Origin: H2-BAC3 sp045863035
Lineage (GTDB): Bacteria; Bacteroidota; Ignavibacteria; Ignavibacteriales; Ignavibacteriaceae
Direction of reading: 5' to 3'
DNA: 64,000 nt
Assembly (NCBI GenBank): GCA_045863035.1
Contig: BTUV01000005.1
Coordinates: 1 to 64,000 of the forward strand
The notes beneath the pieces were generated by a model. The model saw nothing but the letters and a program-made list of their open reading frames with translations. It made no database searches and was not told where the DNA came from. Position numbers and translations under genes: made by a program. Positions 1-8,416 of the stretch are shown piece by piece (positions within the stretch are counted from its first letter, which is position 1; every line of letters starts with the position of its first letter).

Positions 1-580
1 AATGGAGAAGAAGCAGGTTATTCAACAAATTATTATTTGTCAGGGCATCAGTTTGTCAGGAGAGAGGGGGTTGGGGGTGAGTTACGCTATCGTGAATATG
101 GGCAAATCTCAACCAATATCCCACTTGCAAACCAGATGCAGCAATTAGTTTCATCTTTCCGAGGGACTGTGATATGAACACGATCTTAATTCCGGAGCCC
201 CCTCTTTCCAATCTGTGTTTAAATGAAGAAGAAGCAGGTTATTCAACAAATTATTATTTGCCAGGGCATCAGTTTGTCAGGAGAGAGGGGGTTGGGGGTG
301 AGTTACGCTATCGTGAATATGGGCAAATCTCAACCAATATCCCACTTGCAAACCAGATGCAGCAATTAGTTTCATCTTTCCGAAGGACTGCGATATGAAC
401 ACAATCTTAATTCCGGAGCCCCCTCTTTCCAATCTGAGTTTGAATGGAGAAGAAGCAGGTTATTCAACAAATTATTATTTGTCAGGGCATCAGTTTGTCA
501 GGAGAGAGGGGGTTGGGGGTGAGTCAGGTAATCGCGAATATATAAAAACCACAACTAATAAATCTCGTCTGATCTTCAGT
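1..580. repeat. 221-base tandem repeat, about 2.6 copies
   Basis: Three units begin near 1, 222 and 443, giving a 221-base period; the first is cut by the window edge and the third diverges after about 523. Each unit carries a GC-rich arm CCCCCTCTTTCC (198-209 in the second unit) and a near-complementary arm GGAGAGAGGGGG (280-291), so a transcript could form a long hairpin with about 70 bases in the loop. A diverged single copy lies at 50157-50272. This is a dispersed intergenic repeat, not a recognisable gene. Short reading frames run through it (174-398, 395-679) but they follow the repeat and resemble no known protein. Confidence 0.85.
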
Positions 581-668
581 TCACATGAAAACAGTGCTGG
601 CTCAGCGCGCACTCAGTTTCACAGTATTTATAACAGTCTTACGCGGCGAACTAATCTTACTATATATC

Positions 669-1211
669 ATGTACGCTAAATCAAATATCATATATCTCAC
701 CGGATTTATGGGTTCAGGTAAGACTACAATCGGGCATATACTTGCCAATAAGATTGGCTGGGATTTCCTTGACCTGGACCGGCTGATTGAGGAGGAAACG
801 GGCAAGAAAATAAGTGAAATATTCAGCTTACATGGTGAGGCATATTTCAGGCAGCTTGAAACTGATTACGTAAGAAAGGTGAGCGTTTATCAGAAATACA
901 TTATCTCACTCGGCGGGGGTACGATAGCTTTTAATGATAATCTCCAGATACTCAAAAGCAGCGGCCGGATTGTGTATCTTAAAACTTCACCGGAAAAAGT
1001 ATATGCCCGTCTCAGATTTAAGACAGACCGGCCGGTTCTGAAAATGCAGGAAGAAAAAGAAGACCGGACAAAAGTGATTGACCACATCACTTCACTTATG
1101 CAAAAACGTGAAGTTTTCTACTCTCAGGCAGATATTGTTTTTCGTACGGATAACTTACCTATGGGTAAGGCAGTTGACTTACTTGCAAAGCAAATTGAAA
1201 GATATATATGA
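669..1211 (+). CDS. aroK: shikimate kinase
   Basis: Phosphorylates shikimate with ATP, the fifth step of the shikimate pathway, in the cytoplasm. The 180-residue product has the P-loop GFMGSGKT at residues 12-19, the substrate-binding DLD at 35-37, FRxxE at 60-64 and the GGG loop at 82-84, all as in the family, and family-typical length. The frame is open further upstream (to 585), but the added residues match nothing and the ATG at 669 starts directly before the conserved beta strand, so I chose it; no clear ribosome-binding site is visible. The stop overlaps the aroB start (ATGA), so the two are translationally coupled in one operon. Confidence 0.95.
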   Translation: MYAKSNIIYLTGFMGSGKTTIGHILANKIGWDFLDLDRLIEEETGKKISEIFSLHGEAYFRQLETDYVRKVSVYQKYIISLGGGTIAFNDNLQILKSSGRIVYLKTSPEKVYARLRFKTDRPVLKMQEEKEDRTKVIDHITSLMQKREVFYSQADIVFRTDNLPMGKAVDLLAKQIERYI

Positions 1212-2299
1212 ATACAACTACCATCCCGGTTGAAACTCCCTCCGCGCAATATAATGTTTATCTCTATGAGGGAACCTTTGAGCCCCTGAAGCAGTATCTT
1301 AATGAACAAAAGTTTAAAACTCTTTTTTTAATTGATGCTAATGTTTATCGTTATCATTCAGATGCAGTGCATGATTTAACAGGATTTTCACGGGGGGAAT
1401 ATGCTGCTCTTATCATGAAATCTTCTGAAAAGATGAAAAGTCTGAGCTCTGTTCAGAAAGTCCTTTCGTTTCTGCAGACCAAGGGCGCAGACCGGAAATC
1501 GGTTCTGGTTATCATAGGAGGCGGTATTCTTGGCGATGTTGGTGCATTCGCGGCTTCTATATATATGAGGGGCATCAGATTTATTCAGGTGCCTACTACC
1601 TTACTTTCTATCATAGACAGCTCAGTGGGTGGCAAAACAGGTGTCAATTTTGGTGACAGGAAAAATTTTATCGGTACATTCGCCCAGCCGGAGTCGGTGT
1701 GGTCAGGACTTGAAGTGCTTGGCTCTCTTCCGCGTAATGAATGGAAATCCGGATGGGGGGAGATGGTAAAGTACGCTTTTCTCTACGACAGGGAGTTTTT
1801 CCGGAAGGTACATGCATATAGTCAGATGAGTCCCGGGGAGAGCAAACTTCATAGGGAAGAATTGATTTCTGCATGTATATCTATTAAGGCAAGAATTGTG
1901 GCTGCTGATGAAAAAGAATCAGGTCCGCGCAAAATGCTTAACCTTGGACATACATTTGCTCATGCGATTGAGTCACTCAGCAATTACAAAATAAAACACG
2001 GTTATGCAGTTGGCGCAGGGTTGCTTTACGCGAATTTAATCTCGTATGAAATGGGGTTTATAAGTGCTGAAACCAGGGATGAAAATCAGGACTTAATTAA
2101 AACTATTGATTTCCCCCCTTTACTTGGCGGGTTAGATGCCGGAAGGATATGGGAACTTATGAAATCTGACAAAAAGAGCGATAAAGGAGAGGTAAAACTG
2201 GTTTTAATGAAGGAAAATTCTCCGCCGGTGTATGATATTCCTGTAAATGAGAATTTTGTCATCTCAGTAATTGAGAATTGCGCGGGAAAATACTATTAA
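1208..2299 (+). CDS. aroB: 3-dehydroquinate synthase
   Basis: Converts DAHP to 3-dehydroquinate, the second step of the shikimate pathway, using NAD and a divalent metal. The 363-residue product has the glycine-rich NAD-binding stretch GGGILGDVGAFAA, the VPTTLLSIIDSSVGGKTGVN active-site segment and the metal-ligand motif LNLGHTFAHAIE, in the family order. Its ATG overlaps the aroK stop. With aroK it forms a two-gene aromatic amino acid operon. Later parts of the same pathway (prephenate dehydratase and a chorismate mutase domain) sit about 58 kb away in the window. Confidence 0.96.
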   Translation: MNTTTIPVETPSAQYNVYLYEGTFEPLKQYLNEQKFKTLFLIDANVYRYHSDAVHDLTGFSRGEYAALIMKSSEKMKSLSSVQKVLSFLQTKGADRKSVLVIIGGGILGDVGAFAASIYMRGIRFIQVPTTLLSIIDSSVGGKTGVNFGDRKNFIGTFAQPESVWSGLEVLGSLPRNEWKSGWGEMVKYAFLYDREFFRKVHAYSQMSPGESKLHREELISACISIKARIVAADEKESGPRKMLNLGHTFAHAIESLSNYKIKHGYAVGAGLLYANLISYEMGFISAETRDENQDLIKTIDFPPLLGGLDAGRIWELMKSDKKSDKGEVKLVLMKENSPPVYDIPVNENFVISVIENCAGKYY

Positions 2300-2370
2300 A
2301 TAACATTCCACTTTAAACCCTGCTCGGCATAAAAATTGCTTGTTTTAGAGTGTATTGAATAGGACATCCC

Positions 2371-2772
2371 ATGATTAAGAAAATATTATTAGTTGACGAA
2401 GACCCAGATAACCTTGAATTGCTCGCCGGATCTTTGGAAGCAGATGGTTTTACAGTAATAAAGGCGGAAACCAGTGAAGAAGGGCTTAAACTTTTTCGCG
2501 AACAAAAACCTGATGCTGTAGCTGTCGATCTGATGATGGAGCGGTTTGACTCAGGTTTTGTTTTTTCATATCACATAAAAAAAGACCCGCACGGAAAGAA
2601 AATTCCGGTGGCTGTATTAACTTCTGCCACTTATCACACCGGAATCAAATTTACTGTTTCTACTCCGGAAGAGAAAGAGTGGTTAAAATGCGACTTCATG
2701 ATGGACAAACCCATCGACCCAAAGGAGTTAGTCAGGAAATTTGAGCAGTTTTACGAGCTGCATGAAGCATAA
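2371..2772 (+). CDS. stand-alone response regulator receiver domain
   Basis: A 133-residue protein made only of a CheY-like receiver. Visible landmarks are the acidic pair around residues 9-11, the phospho-acceptor Asp53, Thr84/Ser85 and the conserved Lys113-Pro114. There is no output domain, so it probably acts by protein-protein contact after phosphorylation by an unlinked histidine kinase. A possible ribosome-binding site (AGGA) precedes the ATG. It lies 71 bases after aroB and is followed by a terminator. Its partner cannot be deduced from the neighbours. Confidence 0.85.
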   Translation: MIKKILLVDEDPDNLELLAGSLEADGFTVIKAETSEEGLKLFREQKPDAVAVDLMMERFDSGFVFSYHIKKDPHGKKIPVAVLTSATYHTGIKFTVSTPEEKEWLKCDFMMDKPIDPKELVRKFEQFYELHEA

Positions 2773-2798
2773 CCGGTAAAATTCTACTTTTTATGAGA

Positions 2799-2834
2799 GC
2801 CCGTTCAGGTTAACTCCCCGGACGGGCATTTTTT
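2799..2834 (+). terminator. rho-independent terminator after the receiver gene
   Basis: GCCCGT at 2799-2804 pairs with ACGGGC at 2822-2827, and a run of T follows at 2829-2835. Confidence 0.75.
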
Positions 2835-2876
2835 TCCCCGCATTCAAAATTACTTCCTGAAGGGGGAGCGGTTTCT

Positions 2877-2884
2877 TATATTTG
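2877..2884 (+). promoter_or_regulatory. candidate Bacteroidota-type -7 box (TATATTTG)
   Basis: TATATTTG matches the TAnnTTTG box and lies 31 bases before the chosen start of the next gene. No good TTTG box is seen at the expected distance upstream. A similar stretch (TTTCTTATATTTTGGGACATC) precedes the gene at 8417, also coding for an exported protein. Confidence 0.3.
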
Positions 2885-2915
2885 GTCACATCTTTCAATA
2901 AATTCCCCAGGTTTG

Positions 2916-4658
2916 ATGAAAAAAATTCCACTGTTTCTCTTCCTTGTTATTACTGCTGCGGTCTTTCCTCAGCCGAAAGAGGAAGTTCGTGCTGTATGGG
3001 TAACCACCGTGTATAATCTTGATTGGCCGCGTACTTCCGGCGCAAACACCCAGCGCACAGAGATGATAAACCTGCTTGACAAACTAAAAGCCGCAAATTT
3101 TAACACTATTATGCTTCAGGTAAGAGGGCGCGGAGATATGCTCTACGGCTCCGCAATTGAACCCTGGTCACGTGCACTTACCGGCTCTTTAGGCGGAAAC
3201 CCGGGCTATGACCCTGTTCAGTTTACGGTTGATGAGGCACATAAAAGAGGGATGGAAGTTCATGCCTGGTGGAATGTTTATAAAGTATATGGAACAGGTA
3301 ATCCGCCCAATACCAATCCGCAACATGTTGTTCTCAGGCATCCCGAGCTGGTTAAGTTATATGCAAGTGAGTGGTGGTTAGACCCGGGTGAGCCGGCTAC
3401 CAAGACATACTTACTGAATCTGGCTATGGAAATGGTGAGAAAATACCCGTTAGATGGTATCCATTTTGATTTTATACGCTACCCCGGAACTGATTTTAAT
3501 GATTCTGCTTCGTATGCTAACTACGGCGGAGGAGTAAATAAGAGTGACTGGCGCAGATCAAATATTAATAATTTTGTTTCCGCCATTTATGATTCCATCC
3601 AGCTTGTTCGCCCCGAAATGAAAGTGGGAAGTGCTCCCATCGGTATATATAAGGACCTGAGCACCTGCAACTCAGGATGGGATGCTTATACACAGGTATT
3701 TCAGGACTCCCGCCGCTGGATGCTCGCCCGGAAGCACGATTATCTTTCTCCTCAGGTTTATTGGGACATAAGCACCTGCCCCCGTTTCGATTCACTTGCC
3801 ATTGACTGGATTAGCGGCAGAGGGGGAAGGCATATATACATGGGTATTGCCGCCTACAGGATGGCAACCGCAGACGGAAACTGGCCGGCTACAGAGATTT
3901 TGGCGCAGGTTGATACCTCAAGAAAATTCGGCGCTCAGGGGCAGACTTTTTTCCGGACGGCAAGTTTTATTGACAACCAGAAGAATTTGTATAACCTTAT
4001 TAAAGCAAATCAGTATCTCTATCCGGCAAACATTCCTTCAATGCCCTGGAAAGATAATATAAAGCCGCTTCCTCCGGAGAATCTCTCTATCACAACGCAG
4101 GATTCGTTAACCTATCTGCTCAATTGGCATAAATCCCCCGTAGCGTCAGATGGCGACACCGCTGTCTATTACAATTTATATATGGATACAGCATTTCCTG
4201 TTGATACTTCTGATATAAAAAAGGTGATTGCTTTCGGAAGGAGGGATACTTCATTTACTGTTGTTTTTACGGCTAAGCCCTCACAAAATCATTATTTTAC
4301 CGTGACTGCTTATGACAATGGATATAACGAAAGTGCGCCTTCCATAACAGCAGGAATTATTATCACCGGAATCACTGAGGAAACACTGCCTCCGGGTGAG
4401 TTTGCGTTGTTTCAAAATTACCCGAATCCGTTCAACCCTGAGACGGAAATAGGGTTTTTACTGCCTGAGGGTGGAGAAGTTAAACTGACTGTTTACTCTG
4501 CGCTTGGACGCGAAATATCGGTTTTATATTCAGGATTTGCCGAAAAGGGGAGTCACAAGGTCAGATTTTCTGCTGAGAGTCTGTCCAGCGGTGCTTATTA
4601 TGCTTCGCTGAGCTACAAAGGCAGTGTTAAGTCTATTAAGATGTTGTATTTGAAGTGA
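2916..4658 (+). CDS. family 10 glycoside hydrolase-like lipo/secreted protein with T9SS sorting tail
   Basis: Secreted protein of 580 residues. A signal peptide (about residues 1-19) is followed by a glycoside-hydrolase-like domain of the GHL10/DUF187 type (EVRAVWVTTVYNLDWP at the start, GIHFDFIRYPG in the middle), which in relatives acts on peptidoglycan-derived or other glycans. A short Fn3-like segment follows, and then a type IX secretion C-terminal tail from about residue 490 (LFQNYPNPFNPETEI and a final KMLYLK). The frame also offers TTG at 2913, but the ATG at 2916 directly followed by Lys-Lys gives a normal signal peptide. The tail implies export through the outer membrane by the T9SS. 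The substrate is unknown. Confidence 0.85.
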   Translation: MKKIPLFLFLVITAAVFPQPKEEVRAVWVTTVYNLDWPRTSGANTQRTEMINLLDKLKAANFNTIMLQVRGRGDMLYGSAIEPWSRALTGSLGGNPGYDPVQFTVDEAHKRGMEVHAWWNVYKVYGTGNPPNTNPQHVVLRHPELVKLYASEWWLDPGEPATKTYLLNLAMEMVRKYPLDGIHFDFIRYPGTDFNDSASYANYGGGVNKSDWRRSNINNFVSAIYDSIQLVRPEMKVGSAPIGIYKDLSTCNSGWDAYTQVFQDSRRWMLARKHDYLSPQVYWDISTCPRFDSLAIDWISGRGGRHIYMGIAAYRMATADGNWPATEILAQVDTSRKFGAQGQTFFRTASFIDNQKNLYNLIKANQYLYPANIPSMPWKDNIKPLPPENLSITTQDSLTYLLNWHKSPVASDGDTAVYYNLYMDTAFPVDTSDIKKVIAFGRRDTSFTVVFTAKPSQNHYFTVTAYDNGYNESAPSITAGIIITGITEETLPPGEFALFQNYPNPFNPETEIGFLLPEGGEVKLTVYSALGREISVLYSGFAEKGSHKVRFSAESLSSGAYYASLSYKGSVKSIKMLYLK

Positions 4659-4684
4659 TTTTGAGCGGTAGGTTTAAAATAAAC

Positions 4685-4715
4685 ACTGCCGTGGAAGAGG
4701 GCAAACCACGGCAGT
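4685..4715 (+). other. perfect 10-base-pair hairpin without T-run
   Basis: ACTGCCGTGG (4685-4694) and CCACGGCAGT (4706-4715) are perfect inverted repeats with an 11-base loop. No T-run follows, so it is either a weak terminator or an mRNA 3-prime stabiliser for the preceding gene. Confidence 0.5.
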
Positions 4716-4838
4716 CGTGTGTATATAGAAGGAAGGTACTAATGAAGAAGTCTTCTTTCTTTGCTTCAAATAATTTTATGCAAATCTTATGCCAATCAGG
4801 ATTATGCGAAATTTGAGCGATTTTCATCTTTATCATGT

Positions 4839-4870
4839 AAATCAGATTTCCAAAAGTGGGAATCTGTTTT
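4839..4870 (+). promoter_or_regulatory. inverted repeat just upstream of nadA
   Basis: CAGATTTCC (4843-4851) pairs with GGGAATCTG (4858-4866) with one G-T pair, and the symmetry continues outward with AAA/TTT. It ends 23 bases before the nadA start. It could be an operator for an NAD-responsive repressor or a leader hairpin; the sequence alone does not say which. Confidence 0.4.
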
Positions 4871-4893
4871 CATAATCGGGAAGTGAGAAAAAT

Positions 4894-5835
4894 ATGAACG
4901 AAAGAAGTGTTGAAAAAATCAACAGAATTGAAGAAATACAGCGGCTTAAAAAGGAAAAAAATGCGGTTATCCTGGCTCATTACTATCAGGAAAGTGAAAT
5001 TCAGGATGTAGCCGATTTTATCGGTGACAGTCTGGAACTTTCGCGAAAAGCTAAACAGACGGAAGCAGATATTATTCTCTTTGCCGGTGTTCATTTTATG
5101 GCAGAGACAGCCAAAATACTTAACCCCGGTAAGAAGGTTATAATACCCGACCTGAACGCCGGCTGCAGTCTTTCTGATGCCTGTCCGCCTCCTTTGTTTA
5201 AGAAATTCAGGGAAGAGCACCCTGACCATCTTGCAATTACCTATATTAACTGTTCGGCTGCTGTTAAGGCGTTGAGTGATATAATATGTACTTCAAGTAA
5301 TTCGGTCAAAATTGTCAGTCAGATTCCGCCTGAGCAAAAAATTCTCTTTTCCCCTGACCGGAATTTGGGCAGGTTTGTAATGAAACATACCGGACGCGAT
5401 ATGCTGCTGTGGGACGGAAGCTGCATTGTGCATGAAACCTTCAGCCGGGAGAAAATGATGCGCCTGAAAGGGGAGTACCCGGCAGCCAAAATTATCGCGC
5501 ATCCTGAGTGCGAAGCAGGCATCCTGAAAGAGGCGGATTTTGTCGGTTCAACCAGTGCCCTGCTTAACTTTGTAAAAAATGATTCCGGCACTGAATATCT
5601 GATTGCAACTGAACCGGGCATTATTCATCAGATGCAAAAACAGGCACCCGGCAAAAAATATATTCCCGTTCCGCCTGAGCAGGAGTGTCCATGCAATAAA
5701 TGCCCGCACATGGCATTGAACACTATGGAAAAAGTCTATCTTGCACTTCGAGATGAACAGCCGGAAATTTTAATTGATGAGGATATCATTCGCAAAGCGC
5801 TCGTTCCAATTGAGCGTATGCTTGAAATGAGCTGA
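4894..5835 (+). CDS. nadA: quinolinate synthase A
   Basis: Condenses iminoaspartate with dihydroxyacetone phosphate to quinolinate in de novo NAD synthesis; a [4Fe-4S] enzyme of the cytoplasm. The 313-residue product has the family signatures VILAHYYQ, GDSLELS, GVHFMAETAKIL, the CTSSN segment (Cys132), HPEC (Cys206) and CPHMALNTME (Cys270); these three cysteines are the likely cluster ligands. nadB and nadC are not adjacent, so the gene seems to stand alone between an inverted repeat and its own terminator. The imino-donor enzyme must be encoded elsewhere. Confidence 0.96.
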   Translation: MNERSVEKINRIEEIQRLKKEKNAVILAHYYQESEIQDVADFIGDSLELSRKAKQTEADIILFAGVHFMAETAKILNPGKKVIIPDLNAGCSLSDACPPPLFKKFREEHPDHLAITYINCSAAVKALSDIICTSSNSVKIVSQIPPEQKILFSPDRNLGRFVMKHTGRDMLLWDGSCIVHETFSREKMMRLKGEYPAAKIIAHPECEAGILKEADFVGSTSALLNFVKNDSGTEYLIATEPGIIHQMQKQAPGKKYIPVPPEQECPCNKCPHMALNTMEKVYLALRDEQPEILIDEDIIRKALVPIERMLEMS

Positions 5836-5865
5836 CAAAAAGATTTTTTTTTGATTGATGATTTT

Positions 5866-5917
5866 TGCTCAGATTATACATTCGCTCGAGTATGTATTTC
5901 CCCTGAGCAGTTTTTTC
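5866..5917 (+). terminator. terminator after nadA
   Basis: Outer arms TGCTCAG (5866-5872) and CTGAGCA (5903-5909) enclose inner arms ATACAT (5876-5881) and ATGTAT (5892-5897); TTTTTT follows at 5911-5916. Confidence 0.75.
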
Positions 5918-5977
5918 TGTAACTGAATATTGTTAAATCACTATTTTATTAAACATTCTCAAATTACGCAGGAGATA

Positions 5978-7012
5978 ATGAGGGCATCTGATTTTTTCCC
6001 CGAATCTGTAAACTGGCGTGCACTGGTTGCCAAATATCAAAAAGCAAAGACAGGCAGCAGTATATGGCAATATGTGTCAACGTTTTTTCTTTTTCTGAGC
6101 TCATGGGTTCTGATGTATCTTAGTCTGGATGTAAGTTACTGGATTACACTACTTCTGGCTATTCCGACGGCCGGATTTGTCGTGAGGTTATTTATATTTC
6201 AGCATGACTGCGGACACGGTTCATTTTTCAAAAAGCGTGAAGCAAATGACTGGGCAGGAAGAGTCTGCAGCATCTTTACCTTTACTCCTTATAAATATTG
6301 GAAACAGAGCCATAATATCCACCATGCCGGCAGCGGCAATCTGGATGAGCGCGGTATTGGTGATATATACACTATGACAGTAGAAGAGTATATGAAATCT
6401 TCCAAATGGGAGCGGTTCAAATACCGTTTATACCGTAACCCGGTTGTGCTCTTCGGAATTGTACCAACTCTTCTTTTTCTGGTTCTGTACCGTTTTCCGA
6501 TCGCGCGGTCCAAATCACTTGCGCCTACCTATCCGAGTATATACTGGCTAAATCTATTCATTCTGATTTTTTACGGAACACTTGGATATTTTGTCGGGTA
6601 TCTTAACCTGCTCCTGATCCAGCTTCCGATTACCATGATTGCATCAACCTCAGGCATCTGGCTTTTTTATGTGCAGCATCAGTTTGAAGATGCTTACTGG
6701 TCAAAGGATGAATCGTGGGATTTCTCCCTTGCAGGTATAAAGGGGAGTTCTTATTTCCGACTGCCGAAGGTTTTGCAGTGGTTCACCGGTAATATCGGAT
6801 TTCACCATATACATCATCTCAGCCCTAAGATTCCGAATTATCTGCTTGAGAAATGCCATAAGGAAAATCCATTCTTCCAGAATGCATATATGATTACGCT
6901 TAAAACAAGTTTTAAGAGCATGATGCTTACCCTTTGGGATGAGAAGGAGAAAAAACTGGTGAGTTTCAGGAACATCCGATCCATTATGAGGGGTGACAGA
7001 CATTTCGCGTAG
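5978..7012 (+). CDS. membrane fatty acid desaturase
   Basis: Integral-membrane di-iron desaturase that introduces a double bond into an acyl chain of a membrane lipid or acyl-CoA, probably with an unlinked electron donor. Three histidine boxes are visible: HDCGH at residues 76-80, HNIHH at 112-116 and HHIHH in the C-terminal third (GFHHIHHLSPKIPNY). Several hydrophobic helices surround them. The ATG at 5978 has a good ribosome-binding site (AGGAG, 5970-5974); an in-frame TTG at 5930 is less likely. Length (344 residues) fits the family. The regioselectivity cannot be read from the sequence. Confidence 0.9.
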   Translation: MRASDFFPESVNWRALVAKYQKAKTGSSIWQYVSTFFLFLSSWVLMYLSLDVSYWITLLLAIPTAGFVVRLFIFQHDCGHGSFFKKREANDWAGRVCSIFTFTPYKYWKQSHNIHHAGSGNLDERGIGDIYTMTVEEYMKSSKWERFKYRLYRNPVVLFGIVPTLLFLVLYRFPIARSKSLAPTYPSIYWLNLFILIFYGTLGYFVGYLNLLLIQLPITMIASTSGIWLFYVQHQFEDAYWSKDESWDFSLAGIKGSSYFRLPKVLQWFTGNIGFHHIHHLSPKIPNYLLEKCHKENPFFQNAYMITLKTSFKSMMLTLWDEKEKKLVSFRNIRSIMRGDRHFA

Positions 7013-7035
7013 ATAAGATTGTTTAAAATTACAAA

Positions 7036-7075
7036 GGCGGCAGAACAATAATGATCTGCCGCCATTTTTGTTTTA
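7036..7075 (+). terminator. terminator after the desaturase gene
   Basis: GGCGGCAG (7036-7043) pairs perfectly with CTGCCGCC (7056-7063), followed by ATTTTTGTTTT. Confidence 0.8.
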
Positions 7076-7084
7076 AATATCTCC

Positions 7085-7277
7085 TCCCGACTCCAGCGGA
7101 GTCGCAAATTGGTAGGGATGCGCTGTAAATACACGCCGCGGCGTGTATCTACGGAGCTATATATACCTAAAATTGTTGAAGCCCCAAGTATCCGCATCCC
7201 GACTCCAGCGGAGTCGCAAGTTGGTAGAGCTGCCCTGTAAATACACGCCGCGCCGAGTATCTACGGAGCTATATAAA
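7085..7277. repeat. tandem pair of a 112-base palindromic intergenic repeat
   Basis: Two copies start at 7085 and 7197. Each begins with CCCGACTCC-AGC-GGAGTCGCAA, an inverted repeat with 3-base loop, then GGTAG, TGTAAATACACGCCGCG and TCTACGGAGCTATATA. In the first copy ACACGCCGCGGCGTGT is a perfect 16-base palindrome; in the second it is eroded. A related CGACTCC-TGT-GGAGTCG element lies at 48032-48048. Confidence 0.8.
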
Positions 7278-7278
7278 C

Positions 7279-8208
7279 TTATAAATTTGTTGAAATCCCA
7301 AACCTGTGTAATGCGCCGATTTCTCCGAATGAAGAATAGGCGTAACTGACATGATATTCCTGCACATTAAAGCCGAGACCGACATTAAAGCCGGCAAGTC
7401 CGGCAAATGAACCGACTTTTAACTCACGGCGCTTTTCTGCATCAAATCCAACACGCAGTTTAACCACTTTGCTCAGGGTGAACTCTCCGCCAAATGTGAA
7501 GGACTTAAACCTTTCCAGAAATGAATCCTGTTCCTCATTGAGTTTTCTGAAATCAACAAATAATCTGAGAGGCAGGTACTGAAGCCGCTTTGATATACCT
7601 ACTGCCATTTCAAACGGAAGGTTTTCCTTTGTCTCAATATATGAGCTTAACTGTGTGCCGAAGTTTCTGAAGGCAACAGCAAATACCCAGTTTTCTTCAG
7701 GGATGAGATATTGTAAGCCGAGATCCCCCGCAAGCGCTGTTGAGGAGTAATCAGCAATACCACTGTAGATGAATTTCAGATTCACCCCATAACGGAAGTT
7801 TTTATCAATCTCATTGGCGTATCCGGTAACGAGCATTATATCAGATGCGCCATATTCTGAGAACTGATTGCCATACTCATCTGCTTCGGTGAAGGTGCCA
7901 AAATTCGCATATTTCACGCCTGCTGAGAGCCGTCCGAAATCCTTCAATTCATAAGAACCAGAGAGAGAGGCAAAGTTAAAATCTAACACATGCTTGAGGT
8001 ACGAAAATGATACCGGGGTTCCTTCCATTCCGTAAAGCCCTGCCGGATTGGAAAAAATGATATCCGGGTCATCGTTGGCAGCAATGAAACTACCCGCCAG
8101 AGCGCCGGAACGGGGACTCATATCCAGATTAAGAAACTCAAATACTCCCTGTGCCGGAACCTGTGCCGTGAGCAGGGTAAATAGTGCTATAAAAGAGATT
8201 TTTTTCAT
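7279..8208 (-). CDS. porQ: PorQ-like type IX secretion system protein
   Basis: Outer-membrane beta-barrel protein of the PorV/PorQ group; PorQ takes part in T9SS cargo export and attachment. The 309-residue product starts with a signal peptide (ATG at 8208, MKKISFIALF), then the family-like N-terminal block MSPRSGALAGSFIAANDDPD followed by IIFSNPAGL, and continues as alternating amphipathic strands to the end. A longer frame up to 8259 adds 17 residues ahead of the signal peptide and is unlikely. The presence of a T9SS-tailed protein at 2916 fits. Distinguishing PorQ from other PorV-like paralogues needs a profile search. Confidence 0.75.
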   Translation of the reverse strand: MKKISFIALFTLLTAQVPAQGVFEFLNLDMSPRSGALAGSFIAANDDPDIIFSNPAGLYGMEGTPVSFSYLKHVLDFNFASLSGSYELKDFGRLSAGVKYANFGTFTEADEYGNQFSEYGASDIMLVTGYANEIDKNFRYGVNLKFIYSGIADYSSTALAGDLGLQYLIPEENWVFAVAFRNFGTQLSSYIETKENLPFEMAVGISKRLQYLPLRLFVDFRKLNEEQDSFLERFKSFTFGGEFTLSKVVKLRVGFDAEKRRELKVGSFAGLAGFNVGLGFNVQEYHVSYAYSSFGEIGALHRFGISTNL

Positions 8209-8284
8209 ATTGTCCTGAATTATCACCGCATATTTATTGATAATGGGGGAAATAGACAAGTGAAAACTGGATGCTTATTTTTGG

Positions 8285-8331
8285 GGGATTCGCGCAAACA
8301 CGCAGAGACGCCAAGAAAAACAAAGAGAAGA
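8285..8331. repeat. purine-rich intergenic repeat-like stretch
   Basis: The stretch contains GCGCAAACACGCAGAGACG followed by CCAAGAAAAACAAAGAG, a quasi-repetitive phrase that recurs in intergenic regions of many genomes. Only one copy is in the window, so the call rests on recall of such phrases. Confidence 0.25.
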
Positions 8332-8416
8332 AAAACTTCCGGCGGTTTTTTGGCCAGAGCACCCCCTAATCGGAAATTTCTTATATTTTGGGACATCATC
8401 AAATACGGTTTAGTCC

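Noticed and set aside
174..679. Two overlapping frames of 74 and 94 codons at the window start as genes
   Set aside because: They are translations of the tandem repeat, start with no ribosome-binding site, match no family and change frame with repeat length.
4685..4715. Rho-independent terminator
   Set aside because: The stem is perfect but no T-run follows, so it is listed only as a hairpin.
7085..7277. CRISPR-like direct repeats
   Set aside because: Two 112-base copies without uniform repeats and spacers; a duplicated palindromic element explains them.
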